Positions 19,148-28,417 of a DNA stretch of 64,000 nucleotides are shown here, piece by piece. Within the stretch, counting starts at the first letter, position 1. Every line of letters starts with the position of its first letter. The DNA is taken from assembly GCF_039555535.1 (NCBI RefSeq), contig NZ_CP154630.1, positions 1,253,001-1,317,000 on the forward strand, given 5' to 3'. The notes below the pieces were generated by a model. The model did not search any database. It saw only the letters and a list, made by a program, of their open reading frames with translations, and was not told the DNA's origin. The DNA is from Stenotrophomonas maltophilia. GTDB lineage: Bacteria; Pseudomonadota; Gammaproteobacteria; Xanthomonadales; Xanthomonadaceae. The translations under genes and the position numbers were made by a program.

Positions 19148-20890
19148 ATGGCCGGCAAGGCATCGCCCATCGGGTTGCGGACCTGGGTCTGGATCCTGAC
19201 CGGGCTGTTCGTGGTCTGCACCTTGCCCTTGATGGCCATTGCCCTGGTGCAGGGCACGCTGCGCTACAGCGGTGCCGAGGACAACCTGGCCAGCCTGCGC
19301 CAGCTGCGACAGACCTTCGATCTGGCCAACTTGGTGTCGGCCGAGCGCGGCCCGGCCAACAGCCTGCTCGGCGCCGACCCCCACGATGCTGCCGAGCAGG
19401 CGCGGCTTGGCGCCCAGCTGGCAGCGGCGCGCAGACGCGTGGATGCCGCGATGCTGCAGCTGGACACGGTGTTCAAGGCTGGCCCGGGCGTGGTCGACGA
19501 GCAGGGGTTGCTGGCCGACGCACGACGCCGGTTGCACTCGGCACGTGCCGCTGTCGACCGGGTTGTGGCACGGCCGCATGATGCGCGCCAGGTGGAAGAG
19601 GTGGAGCGTGCGATCAACAGCATGTTCGCCGTGGTCGATCGCCTGCATCGGCTCACCTCGGCGCAGATCAATGTGCTGGTCAGCGCCGATCGCGAAGCGG
19701 CGATTCCGGCGATGCAGGGCCAGGTACTGATCGACCTGCGCGAACACGGTGGCCGCTTGGCCTCGAACGTGATGGCACCGGTTGCGGTTCCCGGGGCGTG
19801 GCGTGACGAGCAGGTGCGGGCCGCATCGCAGACGGAGGGACGCCTGCTGGAGCTCTGGCGCTTGGCGGGCAGCCATGAGTCGGTGTTCCGGAGTGACCCG
19901 GCGCTGTCCTGGCACTGGGACATGGCGCGCCGCCAGTTCTTCGGCGAATCGCTGCCGATGATCGAGCAACTGATCGAAGACGGTCGCCGCGGCCTGCCGC
20001 CGCCATGGACCGCCGCGGAGTTCACCCAGCGCTACGTGCCGACCCTGCAGTCGCTGGAAGCATTGCGCGATGGCTACCTGAGCGTGTCCATCGCCCGCTT
20101 CGAACGCACCCGCAACCGTGAAGCGACGCGCCTGGTAGTGCTGGTGGCGACGGTGCTGGGTACGCTGCTGGTGCTGGGCGTGGCCCTGCGCATTGCCCAC
20201 CGGCAGATCCTGCGGCCGCTGCTGCAGGCGCAGAAGCAGGTGATCCAGCTCGCCACGGATGCACCTGGCCCGGAGCAGCATGTCACCCATCCGCTGGCCG
20301 AGATGCAGCGCCTGTTCGACGCCATCGAAGTACTGCGTGAGAAATCGCGCGAGCGCTCGGCACTGACCAGCGAGCTGCGCCAGCTCGCCGGCACCGACGA
20401 GCTGACCGGACTGTTGAACAGGCGCGCGCTGGATGAGGTGGTGCAGCAGAGACACGCCGGAGGCGATGCAAGCGCCGTGGTGATCCTGCTGGATGTGGAT
20501 CGCTTCAAGGCGATCAACGATGGCCATGGCCATGAAGCCGGCGACGAAGTGCTGGTGCAGGTGGCGCAGTTGCTGCAGCACCACCTGCGCCGCAGCGACA
20601 GCATCGCCCGCTATGGTGGTGAGGAGTTCCTGGTGCTGCTGGCCGACGGTGATCTGGCCGGTGGCCGCCAGCTGGCCGAGTCATTGCGATTGGCCCTGCA
20701 GCAGATGGACTTCGCGCTGGCCGGTGGCACCGTGCTGCGGGTGACCGCCAGTTTCGGCGTGGCCGAGGGCGGCACCGACGCGCTGGGCTGGCGCACCCTG
20801 CTGCGTGCCGCCGATGCGGCCATGTACCGGGCCAAGGCGCAGGGGCGCGATCGGGTACGGGTCGCGGGTGGCGGTCGCATCACGCGCTGA
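19148..20890 (+). CDS. Diguanylate cyclase with large periplasmic sensor domain
   Basis: This 580-residue protein has one N-terminal span (about 10-32). A helical periplasmic region of about 290 residues follows, then a second span (near 330-352, LVVLVATVLGTLLVLGVAL), a HAMP-like linker and a C-terminal GGDEF domain. The active site is GGEEF (ARYGGEEFLVLL), and the RRSD motif five residues before it forms an inhibitory site. The segment ILLDVDRFKAINDGHGHEAG is complete. The long helical sensor resembles four-helix-bundle ligand domains, but its ligand is unknown. AGGGGA lies nine bases before the ATG. Confidence 0.93.
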   Translation: MAGKASPIGLRTWVWILTGLFVVCTLPLMAIALVQGTLRYSGAEDNLASLRQLRQTFDLANLVSAERGPANSLLGADPHDAAEQARLGAQLAAARRRVDAAMLQLDTVFKAGPGVVDEQGLLADARRRLHSARAAVDRVVARPHDARQVEEVERAINSMFAVVDRLHRLTSAQINVLVSADREAAIPAMQGQVLIDLREHGGRLASNVMAPVAVPGAWRDEQVRAASQTEGRLLELWRLAGSHESVFRSDPALSWHWDMARRQFFGESLPMIEQLIEDGRRGLPPPWTAAEFTQRYVPTLQSLEALRDGYLSVSIARFERTRNREATRLVVLVATVLGTLLVLGVALRIAHRQILRPLLQAQKQVIQLATDAPGPEQHVTHPLAEMQRLFDAIEVLREKSRERSALTSELRQLAGTDELTGLLNRRALDEVVQQRHAGGDASAVVILLDVDRFKAINDGHGHEAGDEVLVQVAQLLQHHLRRSDSIARYGGEEFLVLLADGDLAGGRQLAESLRLALQQMDFALAGGTVLRVTASFGVAEGGTDALGWRTLLRAADAAMYRAKAQGRDRVRVAGGGRITR

Positions 20891-21119
20891 TGGCACGCGT
20901 CAGCCAATGCGTGCATGCACCCGTCGCAGCGTCTGCAGGATCGCCCGGCGCGCGATGGGGCGTGCAGCTGCTGCAAACGCAGGTGGGGTGGTGAGCAGCG
21001 CGTCACGCACGCGCCACGCGCCCTATCTCGCTTTCTGTGAAGAAGCCGACATTGACCTTCCACGCTTCGGTCACCACTCTGCGCAGACGCTGGGATTTAA
21101 CTTGATGAAGGACGACACC

Positions 21120-21551
21120 ATGACCCAGCTCACACTGCCCGAACTGGCCAAGAAGATGGCCGACATCGATTTCACCATGCTGCAGACCCGCGCCGGCGGA
21201 GAAATTGCCGGTCGTCCGATGAGCAACAACGGTGACGTGGACTACGACGGTGACAGCTGGTTCTTCACCACAGAAGACACCGACATGGTGCACGAGATTG
21301 AGGCTGACCCCGCCGTTGCGCTGGGTTTTTCCGGCAGCAGGTCACTGCTGGGCAAGCCGCCGTTGTTCGTGCACGTGCAGGGAAGGGCGGCGCTGGTTCG
21401 CGATCGCGCTGTGATGCGCGCGCACTGGGTGAAGGATCTTGAGCGCTGGTTCGAGCAGGGCGTGGATACACCGGGGCTGGTACTGATTCACGTGCGCGCC
21501 AGCCGCATCCACTATTGGGATGGCGAGGACCAGGGTGAAATGGCAGTCTGA
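21120..21551 (+). CDS. General-stress-26-like / pyridoxamine 5'-phosphate oxidase-fold protein
   Basis: This 143-residue protein has the split-barrel flavin-binding fold. IDFTMLQTRAGGEIAGRPMS is the typical strand pair of general stress protein 26 relatives, followed by DSWFFTTEDTDMVHEIEADP and a closing IHYWDGE. Proteins of this group bind FMN, FAD or F420; a redox or protective role is possible but untested. The ATG has AAGGA nine bases upstream. Another ATG 15 bases earlier is in frame but places the site inside the gene. It is transcribed alone. Confidence 0.85.
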   Translation: MTQLTLPELAKKMADIDFTMLQTRAGGEIAGRPMSNNGDVDYDGDSWFFTTEDTDMVHEIEADPAVALGFSGSRSLLGKPPLFVHVQGRAALVRDRAVMRAHWVKDLERWFEQGVDTPGLVLIHVRASRIHYWDGEDQGEMAV

Positions 21552-21645
21552 CCCGGCAGCGGGAGGCTGGTGGCCATCGCGGCCATTGCGCGGCGCGCCA
21601 GGCCTTTGCCATCCTCCCTGCTGTTTTCCGTAGCGTGGAATCCCG

Positions 21646-22230
21646 ATGCGTCCTGCGTTCTTCTGGCTGGCTTTGGCCCTGCTGCCCACCCTGGCGGTGG
21701 CGCAACCCGCGCGTACGCCCAAGGCCAAGGCCCCGGCGCAGGATCCCTTCAGCGAGCTGTTCGACACCGCCTGCATGCAGCACATCGGTGCCCCGGCGCG
21801 GTTGCAGTCGCTGATGGAATCCAATGGGCTGTCGCCGCTGCAGCCCGCCGAAGCCGCCACGCTGTTGCAGGGGCAATCGGGCGTGGCGTGGATGGTGCCG
21901 CTGGCCAGTGGCCGTTATGCGGTCAGTTGGGCCGATGATGGCACCTGCACGGTCTACGCCGAAAAGGCCGATGCGGCGGTGGTGCAGAAGGGCTTCGCGC
22001 GGCTCGTGCAGGCAGCGCCGAAGCCGTTGCAGGTGCGGTCGCTGCCGGGACGTGGGCCGCTGTCGGCCGATCAGGTAGCCATCCAGTACGGCTGGGCCAC
22101 GCCGGGGCAGGGCAAGCTGCAGGTGCGCTTCCGCCTGGTCACGCGGCAGGCCGCCGATGCGGGCGTGCAGGCGATGGCCTCGGCGACGCCAGGTGAAGCG
22201 ATGCTGGAGCAGGGCGCACCCGGGTCCTGA
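21646..22230 (+). CDS. Secreted hypothetical protein (possibly NMCC_0638-like)
   Basis: This 194-residue protein has a clear Sec signal (MRPAFFWLALALLPTLAVAQ) and a mature part with two cysteines (CMQHIG and CTVYAE), which could form a disulfide. The layout resembles the NMCC_0638 family of small envelope proteins found in Xanthomonadales, but I am not certain. No catalytic motif is visible. It is monocistronic, between the PNPOx-like gene and the DUF2975/Xre pair. Confidence 0.7.
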   Translation: MRPAFFWLALALLPTLAVAQPARTPKAKAPAQDPFSELFDTACMQHIGAPARLQSLMESNGLSPLQPAEAATLLQGQSGVAWMVPLASGRYAVSWADDGTCTVYAEKADAAVVQKGFARLVQAAPKPLQVRSLPGRGPLSADQVAIQYGWATPGQGKLQVRFRLVTRQAADAGVQAMASATPGEAMLEQGAPGS

Positions 22231-22269
22231 CAGGAACCGCGCCTGCGATTCAGCCTTTCACGCGGGATG

Positions 22270-22292
22270 TGGTATATCGTTTATCGATAAAT
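22270..22292. promoter_or_regulatory. Putative operator of the DUF2975/Xre pair
   Basis: An AT-rich island in GC-rich DNA contains TATCG followed by the perfect 10-bp palindrome TTATCGATAA. It is 44 bp upstream of the DUF2975 start, where an autoregulatory Xre protein would be expected to bind. No binding is demonstrated. Confidence 0.5.
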
Positions 22293-22333
22293 CCACTCCG
22301 GGGCGGCGAGGCCACCCCAATGCCGGAGGCCGC

Positions 22334-22882
22334 TTGACCGCTCGTCCCGCCCGCGCCAGACCCGCGCGAGGCTTGTTCACCCTGGCCCAGGCCGCCGTAC
22401 AGGCCGTCCGGGCGATGTGCTGGCTGGGCATCCTGGCCGCACTGCTGGCGGTGCCGCTGGTGGCCCACGACCGCCGCTGGCTGCTCGACAGCGTGCACGA
22501 CAGCGCCGCCGCCGCCGCGCACGGCAACGACCTGTTCCTGCACTTCTGCCTCGGCCTGGGCGCGATCGTCGCGCTGCTGGTGCTGTGCCTGCTGTTCCTG
22601 CGCCATCTGCTGCGGCTGCTGAAGTCGGCGGAGCGCGAGCGGCCGTTCACCCACGCCAACGCGCAGCGCCTGCAACGCATGGCGTGGTTGATGCTGGCGA
22701 TGGAGCTGCTGTCGATCCTGATCGGCGCTTACGCGGCCTGGATGGGGCCCGACTTCAGCTGGATGGAGGTGGGCGGCGGCATGTCGATCACCGGCCTGGT
22801 GGCGGTGCTGATGCTGTTCGTGCTGGCGCGCGTGTTCGCCGTGGGCGCAGCGATGCGCGATGACCTCGATGGTGTCATCTGA
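22334..22882 (+). CDS. DUF2975 membrane protein
   Basis: This 182-residue protein has four membrane spans arranged in two pairs. The conserved DUF2975 linker, with RPFTHANAQRLQRMAWLML between spans two and three, is present. The start is a TTG with GGAGG four bases upstream; no ATG lies nearby in frame. It ends in ATGA-type overlap with the Xre regulator, the standard partner of this family. DUF2975/YozG pairs are widespread but have no settled function, and a membrane-coupled regulatory role is often supposed. Confidence 0.8.
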   Translation: MTARPARARPARGLFTLAQAAVQAVRAMCWLGILAALLAVPLVAHDRRWLLDSVHDSAAAAAHGNDLFLHFCLGLGAIVALLVLCLLFLRHLLRLLKSAERERPFTHANAQRLQRMAWLMLAMELLSILIGAYAAWMGPDFSWMEVGGGMSITGLVAVLMLFVLARVFAVGAAMRDDLDGVI

Positions 22883-23106
22883 TGGCGATTGTCATCACCC
22901 TGGACCGCATGCTGCAGGAACGGGGCATGACCCTGTCCGAGCTGGCCGGGCGCATCGACATCACCCTGGCCAACCTGTCGATCCTGAAAACCGGCAAGGC
23001 GCGTGCCATCCGCTTTTCCACCCTGGATGCGATCTGCCGTGAGCTGCAGTGCACGCCCGGTGATCTGCTCGGGCATGACCCGACGCAGGCGCAGGACGCT
23101 GACTGA
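22882..23106 (+). CDS. YozG-like Xre/Cro HTH regulator
   Basis: This 74-residue protein is almost entirely a helix-turn-helix domain: DRMLQERGMTLSELAGRIDI, then TLANLSILKTGKARAIRF, then LDAICRELQCTPGDLL. Its ATG shares one base with the stop of the DUF2975 gene, so the two are translated together. It probably represses its own promoter through the palindrome upstream of the pair. Confidence 0.92.
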   Translation: MAIVITLDRMLQERGMTLSELAGRIDITLANLSILKTGKARAIRFSTLDAICRELQCTPGDLLGHDPTQAQDAD

Positions 23107-23149
23107 GTGCTTTCCCTTTTTCCCTACCTACTGACGAAACGGACCTGAA

Positions 23150-24691
23150 ATGGAATGGTTGGCTGACCCCTCGATATGGATGGGCCTTGCAACCCTGGTC
23201 GTGCTGGAGATCGTTCTCGGCATCGACAACCTGGTGTTCATCGCGATCCTTGCCGACAAGCTTCCGCCGCACCAGCGTGACCGCGCGCGGGTGATCGGCC
23301 TGGCGCTGGCCCTGCTGATGCGGCTGGTGCTGCTGGCCGCGCTGGCCTGGATCATGAAGCTGACCGAGCCGCTGTTGACGCTGTTCGACCACAGTTTCTC
23401 CGGACGCGACCTGATCCTGCTGGGTGGCGGCCTGTTCCTGCTGTTCAAGGGCACCATGGAACTGCATGAGCGGCTGGAAGGCCGCCAGCACGAGGACAAT
23501 GGCAAGAAGGTCTACGCCAGCTTCGCGATGGTCGTGGCACAGATCGTGGTACTCGACGCGGTGTTCTCGCTGGACTCGGTGATCACTGCGGTCGGCATGG
23601 TCGACAACCTGGGCGTGATGTACGCCGCGGTGACCATCGCGATGGCATTGATGCTGGTGGCCAGCAAGCCGCTGACCCGCTTCGTCAACAAGCATCCCAC
23701 GGTGGTGGTGCTGTGCCTGGGCTTCCTCCTGATGATCGGTTTCAGCCTGGTGGCCGAGGGCCTGGGCTACAAGATCCCGAAGGGCTACCTGTACGCGGCC
23801 ATCGCCTTCTCGATCCTGGTCGAGGCATTCAACCAGTGGGTACGTTTCAACCGCGAGCGCAACGAGCGCCGCCAGCCGTTCCGCCAACGTACTGCGGATG
23901 CGGTGCTGCGCATGCTGGGCGCGCGCCCGACCAATGGCCACGACGACGAAAGTGCTGACGAACACGTCGATGCCGAAGAGCGCCTGCAGCCGGCCGAGCA
24001 CGAGATGATCCGCAGCGTGCTGGGGCTGGCGGATCGCCCGGTGTCGAGCGTGATGACCGTGCGCGCCGACGTGCAGTGGATCGACCTGGCGCGTGGACAG
24101 GACGACGTGGTGGCACGCCTGGTGGCATCGCCGCACACCCGCCTGCTGGTCGGCGATGGTGATCTGGACAGCCTGTGCGGTGTGGTGCAAAGCCGCGACC
24201 TGCTGGCCGACCTGCTGCAGGGCAAGCCGCTGCAGCTGGAAGGCAACCTGCGTGAGCCGCAGTACGTGCTGTCCAGCGCCAGTGCGCTGCAGGCGCTGGA
24301 ACTGATCCGCCAGCACCCGGTGCCGTTGGCGGTGGCGGTGGACGAGTACGGCAGCGTGGAAGGCCTGGTGACGGCCAACGACCTGCTGGCGGCGATTGCT
24401 GGTGATCTGGTCGATACCCAGGACGAGCGCTATGGCGTGGTCGCGCAGGGGGAAGGCCAGTGGGAGGCCGATGGTGCCTTGACCCTGGACGACCTGCAGC
24501 GACTGGCCGGCGTGTCGCTGCCGCGCAGTACCGACTACATGACCATCTCCGGCCTGGTGCTGGAACAGTTGGGTCGCCTGCCGGACATCGGTGATGCGGT
24601 GGACGTGGCCGGCGTGCGCATCACCGTGCTGGCGATGGAAAAGCGCCGCATCGCCCGCCTGCGGTTGGAGCGCCTCGACCAGCCGTTGTAG
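23150..24691 (+). CDS. TerC-family membrane protein with CBS and CorC/HlyC domains
   Basis: This 513-residue protein has a TerC N-terminal half of about seven spans (residues 1-235), with the acidic membrane motifs [11 protein letters not shown] and [17 protein letters not shown]. Two CBS domains follow (about 285-425), beginning near [20 protein letters not shown], and a C-terminal CorC/HlyC transporter-associated domain (about 435-510). Family members handle metals such as Mn2+ or take part in metal export during membrane-protein metalation. The stop codon is read from within a GTAG repeat that begins one base earlier. Confidence 0.92.
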   Translation: MEWLADPSIWMGLATLVVLEIVLGIDNLVFIAILADKLPPHQRDRARVIGLALALLMRLVLLAALAWIMKLTEPLLTLFDHSFSGRDLILLGGGLFLLFKGTMELHERLEGRQHEDNGKKVYASFAMVVAQIVVLDAVFSLDSVITAVGMVDNLGVMYAAVTIAMALMLVASKPLTRFVNKHPTVVVLCLGFLLMIGFSLVAEGLGYKIPKGYLYAAIAFSILVEAFNQWVRFNRERNERRQPFRQRTADAVLRMLGARPTNGHDDESADEHVDAEERLQPAEHEMIRSVLGLADRPVSSVMTVRADVQWIDLARGQDDVVARLVASPHTRLLVGDGDLDSLCGVVQSRDLLADLLQGKPLQLEGNLREPQYVLSSASALQALELIRQHPVPLAVAVDEYGSVEGLVTANDLLAAIAGDLVDTQDERYGVVAQGEGQWEADGALTLDDLQRLAGVSLPRSTDYMTISGLVLEQLGRLPDIGDAVDVAGVRITVLAMEKRRIARLRLERLDQPL

Positions 24692-24777
24692 AGCCGAGCC
24701 CATGCTCGGCTCCGCGGATGCAGCCGGGCATGCGCTCGGCTCTACATTCAAAGCAGCGCAGCATGGCTCGGCTCTAC
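24688..24777. repeat. SMAG/GTAG repeat cluster (inverted pair plus half unit)
   Basis: The first unit begins GTAGAGCCGAGCCCATGCTCGG. Its inverted mate ends GCTCGGCTCTAC at 24745, and a third half unit ends GGCTCGGCTCTAC at 24777. The palindromic head GTAG...CTAC and the GAGC/GCTC stem are those of S. maltophilia GTAG elements. The TAG at 24689-24691 serves as stop codon of the TerC gene. Confidence 0.9.
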
Positions 24778-24826
24778 ACAACACGGCCCGCAACCGTCAC
24801 CATGGCGGGCCCGCTTTCCTTCCCGG

Positions 24827-25963
24827 ATGGTTGCAGTGCTGAGTACGATCGGTTTGTTGATGGGCCTTTATGTGGCCTGGCGCCTGTTCTGGCCGCTGCG
24901 CATGCCCATCTGGATGAAAGTCGTGCTGTCACTGCTGTTGGTGGGCGTTGCCGTGCAGCTGCGCATCGTCGCCATGTTCTGGGGCACGATGGCCTCGCCC
25001 GAGATTCCGAAACTGGCCATCGCCACGCTGGCCACCGGCTCCACGGCGGTGTTGCTGCTGGCGTTGCTGATGCTGGCGCTGGACGTGAGCCTGCTTGCTT
25101 CCCGCCTGCTGCGCTGGCCACGCGCGGTAGCCGCATTGCGCACGCGGAGTCTGCGACCGGCGGCCGGCTTGCTGGCCCTGCTGGTCAGTGGTTATGGCAT
25201 CAGCCATGGCATGGCGGTGCCCCAGCCTCGGCAGATCGACGTGGCGATCAAGGATCTGCCGGCCGCGTTCGACGGCTATCGCGTGCTGCAGCTGACCGAC
25301 ATCCACGCCAGCCGCCTGCTGACCGGTGACTGGGTGCGCAGGGTGGTGGACCAGAGCAACGCACTGACGCCGGACCTGATCGTGATCACCGGCGACCTGA
25401 TCGACGGCAGTGTCGAGGCCCGCCGTGACGACGCGCGTCCACTCGTGGACCTGCGGGCGCCGGACGGCGTCGTCGCCATCACCGGCAACCACGAGTATTA
25501 CGCGCAGTACCAGGCGTGGATGCAGGCGTTTCGCGCGCTGCACATGCAGGTGCTGGAGAACAGCCACATGCAGGTGCGGCGTGGCGATGCGGCGCTGACC
25601 ATCGCCGGTGTCACCGACCCGGTGGCGGCACGCTACGGCCTGCCGCTGCCGGATATGGACGCTGCATTGGCTGGCGCCGATCCCTCCGCGCCGGTGATCC
25701 TGCTCGATCATCGCCCACGCAATGCGCGTGAGGCCGCTGCGCGCGGTGTGAAGCTGCAGTTGTCCGGGCATACCCACGGCGGCCAGATCATCGGCATGGA
25801 CCAGCTGGTGAAGCGGGCCAACGGTGGCTATGTCTCCGGGCGTTACGAGGTGGACGGGATGACCCTGTACGTGAGCAATGGCGCTGGCCTGTGGGCCGGA
25901 TTCCCGGCACGCATCGGCGTGCCTTCGGAAATCACCCTGATCACCCTGCGCCGCGCCCCGTGA
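24827..25963 (+). CDS. Membrane-anchored metallophosphoesterase
   Basis: This 378-residue protein has about four spans in the first 140 residues and a calcineurin-like phosphoesterase domain after residue 150. All metal-site motifs are visible: DIHAS, GDLID, GNHEYY and GHTHGGQ. Relatives of this YkuE/YpbG-like group hydrolyse phosphodiesters, including lipid-linked ones, at the membrane surface. The start was chosen by the hydrophobic N-terminus (MVAVLSTIGLLMGLYVAW). The ribosome site is weak, and the gene follows the SMAG cluster closely. Confidence 0.9.
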   Translation: MVAVLSTIGLLMGLYVAWRLFWPLRMPIWMKVVLSLLLVGVAVQLRIVAMFWGTMASPEIPKLAIATLATGSTAVLLLALLMLALDVSLLASRLLRWPRAVAALRTRSLRPAAGLLALLVSGYGISHGMAVPQPRQIDVAIKDLPAAFDGYRVLQLTDIHASRLLTGDWVRRVVDQSNALTPDLIVITGDLIDGSVEARRDDARPLVDLRAPDGVVAITGNHEYYAQYQAWMQAFRALHMQVLENSHMQVRRGDAALTIAGVTDPVAARYGLPLPDMDAALAGADPSAPVILLDHRPRNAREAAARGVKLQLSGHTHGGQIIGMDQLVKRANGGYVSGRYEVDGMTLYVSNGAGLWAGFPARIGVPSEITLITLRRAP

Positions 25964-25971
25964 TCTGAAGT

Positions 25972-26003
25972 GGGGTCAGATCCCTTTCCGCGAGGAATTC
26001 GCT
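25972..26003. repeat. Partial GGGGTCAGATCC-type repeat
   Basis: GGGGTCAGATCCCTTTCCGC matches the left half of the roughly 39-bp GGGGTCAG palindromes found at 45818 and 60627-60716. The right half has decayed or been replaced. Confidence 0.55.
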
Positions 26004-26026
26004 GTCTATCGTGCTGGGATCCCTCT

Positions 26027-26085
26027 GTAGAGCCGAGCCCATGCTCGGCTGAACCAGAGGCAGCCAAGCATGGGTTCGGCTCTAC
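26027..26085. repeat. SMAG/GTAG inverted pair
   Basis: The pair runs GTAGAGCCGAGCCCATGCTC ... GGTTCGGCTCTAC, facing inward, just downstream of the convergent metallophosphoesterase and ferric-reductase-like genes. It could stabilise mRNA 3' ends or aid termination. Confidence 0.9.
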
Positions 26086-26099
26086 AGGTAACCGCCTCC

Positions 26100-26738
26100 T
26101 CAAGAACTCCGCAGCGGCGGCCGCGCATGCGCATTGCGCCGCAGCGACTGCGCCCGCTTGGCGATCGCGCGCACCACGACAGCGGTGAAGAGCAACGCGG
26201 AGGGCACCGCGTACCCGAAGTTGCCGGGCACGCGCTTGAAGTACGAATAGGTGAACACTGCGGCGATGATCCACATGCCGGTCACGTGCAGGCGACGCCA
26301 CGCGGTGGGGCCCATGCGGCGGGCGATGCCACGATGCGAGGTGATGGCCAGGGCGAGGATGGCTACATAGCCGATCGTGCCCGGCAGGTTGGCCAGGGCC
26401 GAGCGCGCCGGCCAGAACGCGGGGTTGAGGATGCCGAAGGCGGTGATCGCCACCGCATGCAGCAGGTGCGAGAACGCGAACGACAGGCCGACGATGCGAC
26501 GCTCGCGCAACAGGAAGCGGGTGACCGGGCCGGGCAGCAGGCTGGCGAACGAGGAGGCGGTGAAGGCGGCCAGGAACAGCAGGAACGATGTGCGTGCCGT
26601 CACCCGGATCGCCGTGCGGCTGCCCTCGACCACGTCGGGCTGCAGGGTGAATGCCGCCAGTGCGAATGCGATCAGGACCACGGCGATGGCCACGAACAGG
26701 CGCCAGCCGTGCAGGAAGGAGGTATTGGAAACAGCCAT
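26100..26738 (-). CDS. Ferric-reductase-like transmembrane protein
   Basis: This 212-residue integral membrane protein has about six spans and the layout of ferric reductase-like (heme b) transmembrane domains. Candidate heme-ligand histidines lie in the membrane, at AFSHLLHAVAITAFG and AITSHRG, and near RRLHVTGMWI. The start MAVSNTSFLHGWRL was chosen because the upstream frame overlaps the hvfC-like gene out of register. It is the last gene of the leftward RiPP operon, 85 bp after hvfC. A role in reducing Cu or Fe, or in supplying electrons to the iron maturase, is plausible but unproven. Confidence 0.78.
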   Translation of the reverse strand: MAVSNTSFLHGWRLFVAIAVVLIAFALAAFTLQPDVVEGSRTAIRVTARTSFLLFLAAFTASSFASLLPGPVTRFLLRERRIVGLSFAFSHLLHAVAITAFGILNPAFWPARSALANLPGTIGYVAILALAITSHRGIARRMGPTAWRRLHVTGMWIIAAVFTYSYFKRVPGNFGYAVPSALLFTAVVVRAIAKRAQSLRRNAHARPPLRSS

Positions 26739-26797
26739 GATCAGACCTCGAAGAATGGAGATGGGGGGGCACTGGCCTCTGGCCGGCCAAGGAGTGG

Positions 26798-26821
26798 GTA
26801 GTGCCGGCCGCTGGCCGGCAC
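26798..26821. repeat. GTAG-type palindrome, CCGGCC variant
   Basis: GTAGTGCCGGCC-GCTGGCCGGCAC is a GTAG-headed palindrome of a different sequence class from the GAGC type. It lies between the hvfC-like and ferric-reductase-like genes, directly after the hvfC stop. Confidence 0.75.
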
Positions 26822-26823
26822 CT

Positions 26824-27558
26824 TCAACAGTCGCTAGGCACCACCAGCACGCCGGCCGCGCACAGCTCGCCCAGCAGCGGAATGCAGGCTGTGCGCAGTT
26901 CGTCGGCGGCCACGCCATGCAGATCGGCCAGTACCTGCAGCGCGTCTTCCGCACGGGCGCCGTCATCGCCGAACGCCGACAGCAGCGCATATGCCAGCGG
27001 TGAAAGTTCCTGCACCTGCAGGCTGAAGTCACCCAGGCGTCGCAGCAGCAGCAACGTCGGCATCGCGGTAGGCGCGCCGTTCTGGCCGGCGTCCTCATGC
27101 ACAGGCCACTGGTAGCCCAGCACCCGCACCAGTGGAGACAGCGCCAGCACGCTGCCTGCCTGTGGCGCATGCAATGGCTGCTGGCCGGTGTCCCGCGCTT
27201 CAATGTGCAGTGCCTGCTGCGTGCTTTCGTAATGCGCCAGTTCCGCCACCCAGCCCGGCAGCGCGAGGTCTGCCTGCACGCCCAGCCACGCGGCGAATTC
27301 GCCGGCGATCTGCGGGAACAGTGGGGTATGGCAGGCATGCCGCGCGTAGTAGTGCTCCACGGTGTCGCGCCAGCAGGCATCACCCAGTTGCGCCTGCAGG
27401 CGCGGCAGGCTGCCTGCCAGCAGGCTGTCCAGGCTGTCGATGCAGAGGCGGCGGTAGACCGCCATCCGCCGTGCATCGATGCCCTCAGGCGCGGGCATCG
27501 ATGGGTCGCGTACATGGTCGGCCCAGCGCTGCTGCAGGGTGGCCAGCGGCTCAGCCAT
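26824..27558 (-). CDS. hvfC: HvfC/BufC-like RiPP maturation partner (DUF2063 N-terminal)
   Basis: This 244-residue protein has the DUF2063 N-terminal region ([12 protein letters not shown], then [20 protein letters not shown] and [16 protein letters not shown]). A C-terminal winged-helix-like part follows ([20 protein letters not shown]). Members are obligate partners of DUF692 enzymes, helping them bind the precursor peptide. Its ATG overlaps the end of the DUF692 gene by eight bases, so the two proteins are made together. The start MAEPLATLQ was preferred over a longer frame that merely reads through hvfB. Confidence 0.9.
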   Translation of the reverse strand: MAEPLATLQQRWADHVRDPSMPAPEGIDARRMAVYRRLCIDSLDSLLAGSLPRLQAQLGDACWRDTVEHYYARHACHTPLFPQIAGEFAAWLGVQADLALPGWVAELAHYESTQQALHIEARDTGQQPLHAPQAGSVLALSPLVRVLGYQWPVHEDAGQNGAPTAMPTLLLLRRLGDFSLQVQELSPLAYALLSAFGDDGARAEDALQVLADLHGVAADELRTACIPLLGELCAAGVLVVPSDC

Positions 27559-28396
27559 GGGCCACCTCGGGCAGCAGCACATCGGCCTGCGCGTGGCGGA
27601 TCTGCTCGACCTCGGCCAGCAGCTCGGCCAAAGGCGGGAAGTTGAAATCGCGCTCCAGCAGGGTGGGGTGGACGCCGACACGTGCATAGGCCTCACGCAG
27701 CAGCGCCCAGACCACGCCTTTCACTGGCGCACCGTGGGTATCGATCTTGAAGCCATCGTCCTCGTCGAAGTGGCCGGCCACGTGCAGCGAGGCGACGCGA
27801 TGCGCCGGCACGCGGGCCAGGAAATCGAAGGCGTCGTAACCGTTGTTGCAGGCGTTGACGAAGACGTTGTTGACGTCCAGCAGCAGGTCGCAGTCGGCTT
27901 CGGCGAGTACGGCGTTGATGAAGTCGATCTCGCTCATGTCCGCACCGGCAACGGCGTAGTAGGAGATGTTCTCCACGGCGATGCGTCGGCCCAGCATGTC
28001 CTGCACCTGGCGGATGCGAGCGGCAACATGGTGCACGGCCTCGGTGGTGAACGGCAACGGCAGCAGGTCATAGACATGGCCACCGGCGGCGCAGTAGCTC
28101 AGGTGTTCGCTGTACAGCTGCACCTGGTGCAGATCGAGGAAGGCGCGCGTCTGTCCCAGCAGCGTGCGATCCAGCGGATCCGGACCGCCCAGCGACAGCG
28201 ACAGGCCGTGGCAGGTCAGGCGATGGCGCTCACTCAACTGGCGCAGCGCCGCGCCGTGGGCACCGCCAACCCCGATCCAGTTGTCCGGCGACACTTCGAG
28301 GAAGTCGATGGCATTGGCCGGCATCGCCAGCAGTTCATCGATCAGGCCACGGCGCAGGCCGAGACCAGCGCTGGCGGAAGACAGGGGCAGGGACAT
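27551..28396 (-). CDS. hvfB: HvfB/BufB-like DUF692 multinuclear iron RiPP maturase (MNIO)
   Basis: This 281-residue TIM-barrel enzyme of the DUF692 family (MbnB relatives) uses two or three irons and O2 to remodel peptide cysteines. Candidate metal ligands are all present: H63 ([12 protein letters not shown]), H98 (YSEHLS), E142 (VENISYY), D174/N176 (LLDVNN), H205 and H209 (LHVAGH), D219/H221 (IDTHG) and E248 (TLLERD). It lies 57 bp after the Cys-containing precursor gene and overlaps hvfC. Its predicted reaction is oxidation of EGKCG cysteines to thiooxazole or oxazolone/thioamide groups that bind copper. Confidence 0.93.
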   Translation of the reverse strand: MSLPLSSASAGLGLRRGLIDELLAMPANAIDFLEVSPDNWIGVGGAHGAALRQLSERHRLTCHGLSLSLGGPDPLDRTLLGQTRAFLDLHQVQLYSEHLSYCAAGGHVYDLLPLPFTTEAVHHVAARIRQVQDMLGRRIAVENISYYAVAGADMSEIDFINAVLAEADCDLLLDVNNVFVNACNNGYDAFDFLARVPAHRVASLHVAGHFDEDDGFKIDTHGAPVKGVVWALLREAYARVGVHPTLLERDFNFPPLAELLAEVEQIRHAQADVLLPEVAHG

Positions 28397-28417
28397 GCGA
28401 CGGTACTCCAGGGCAGT

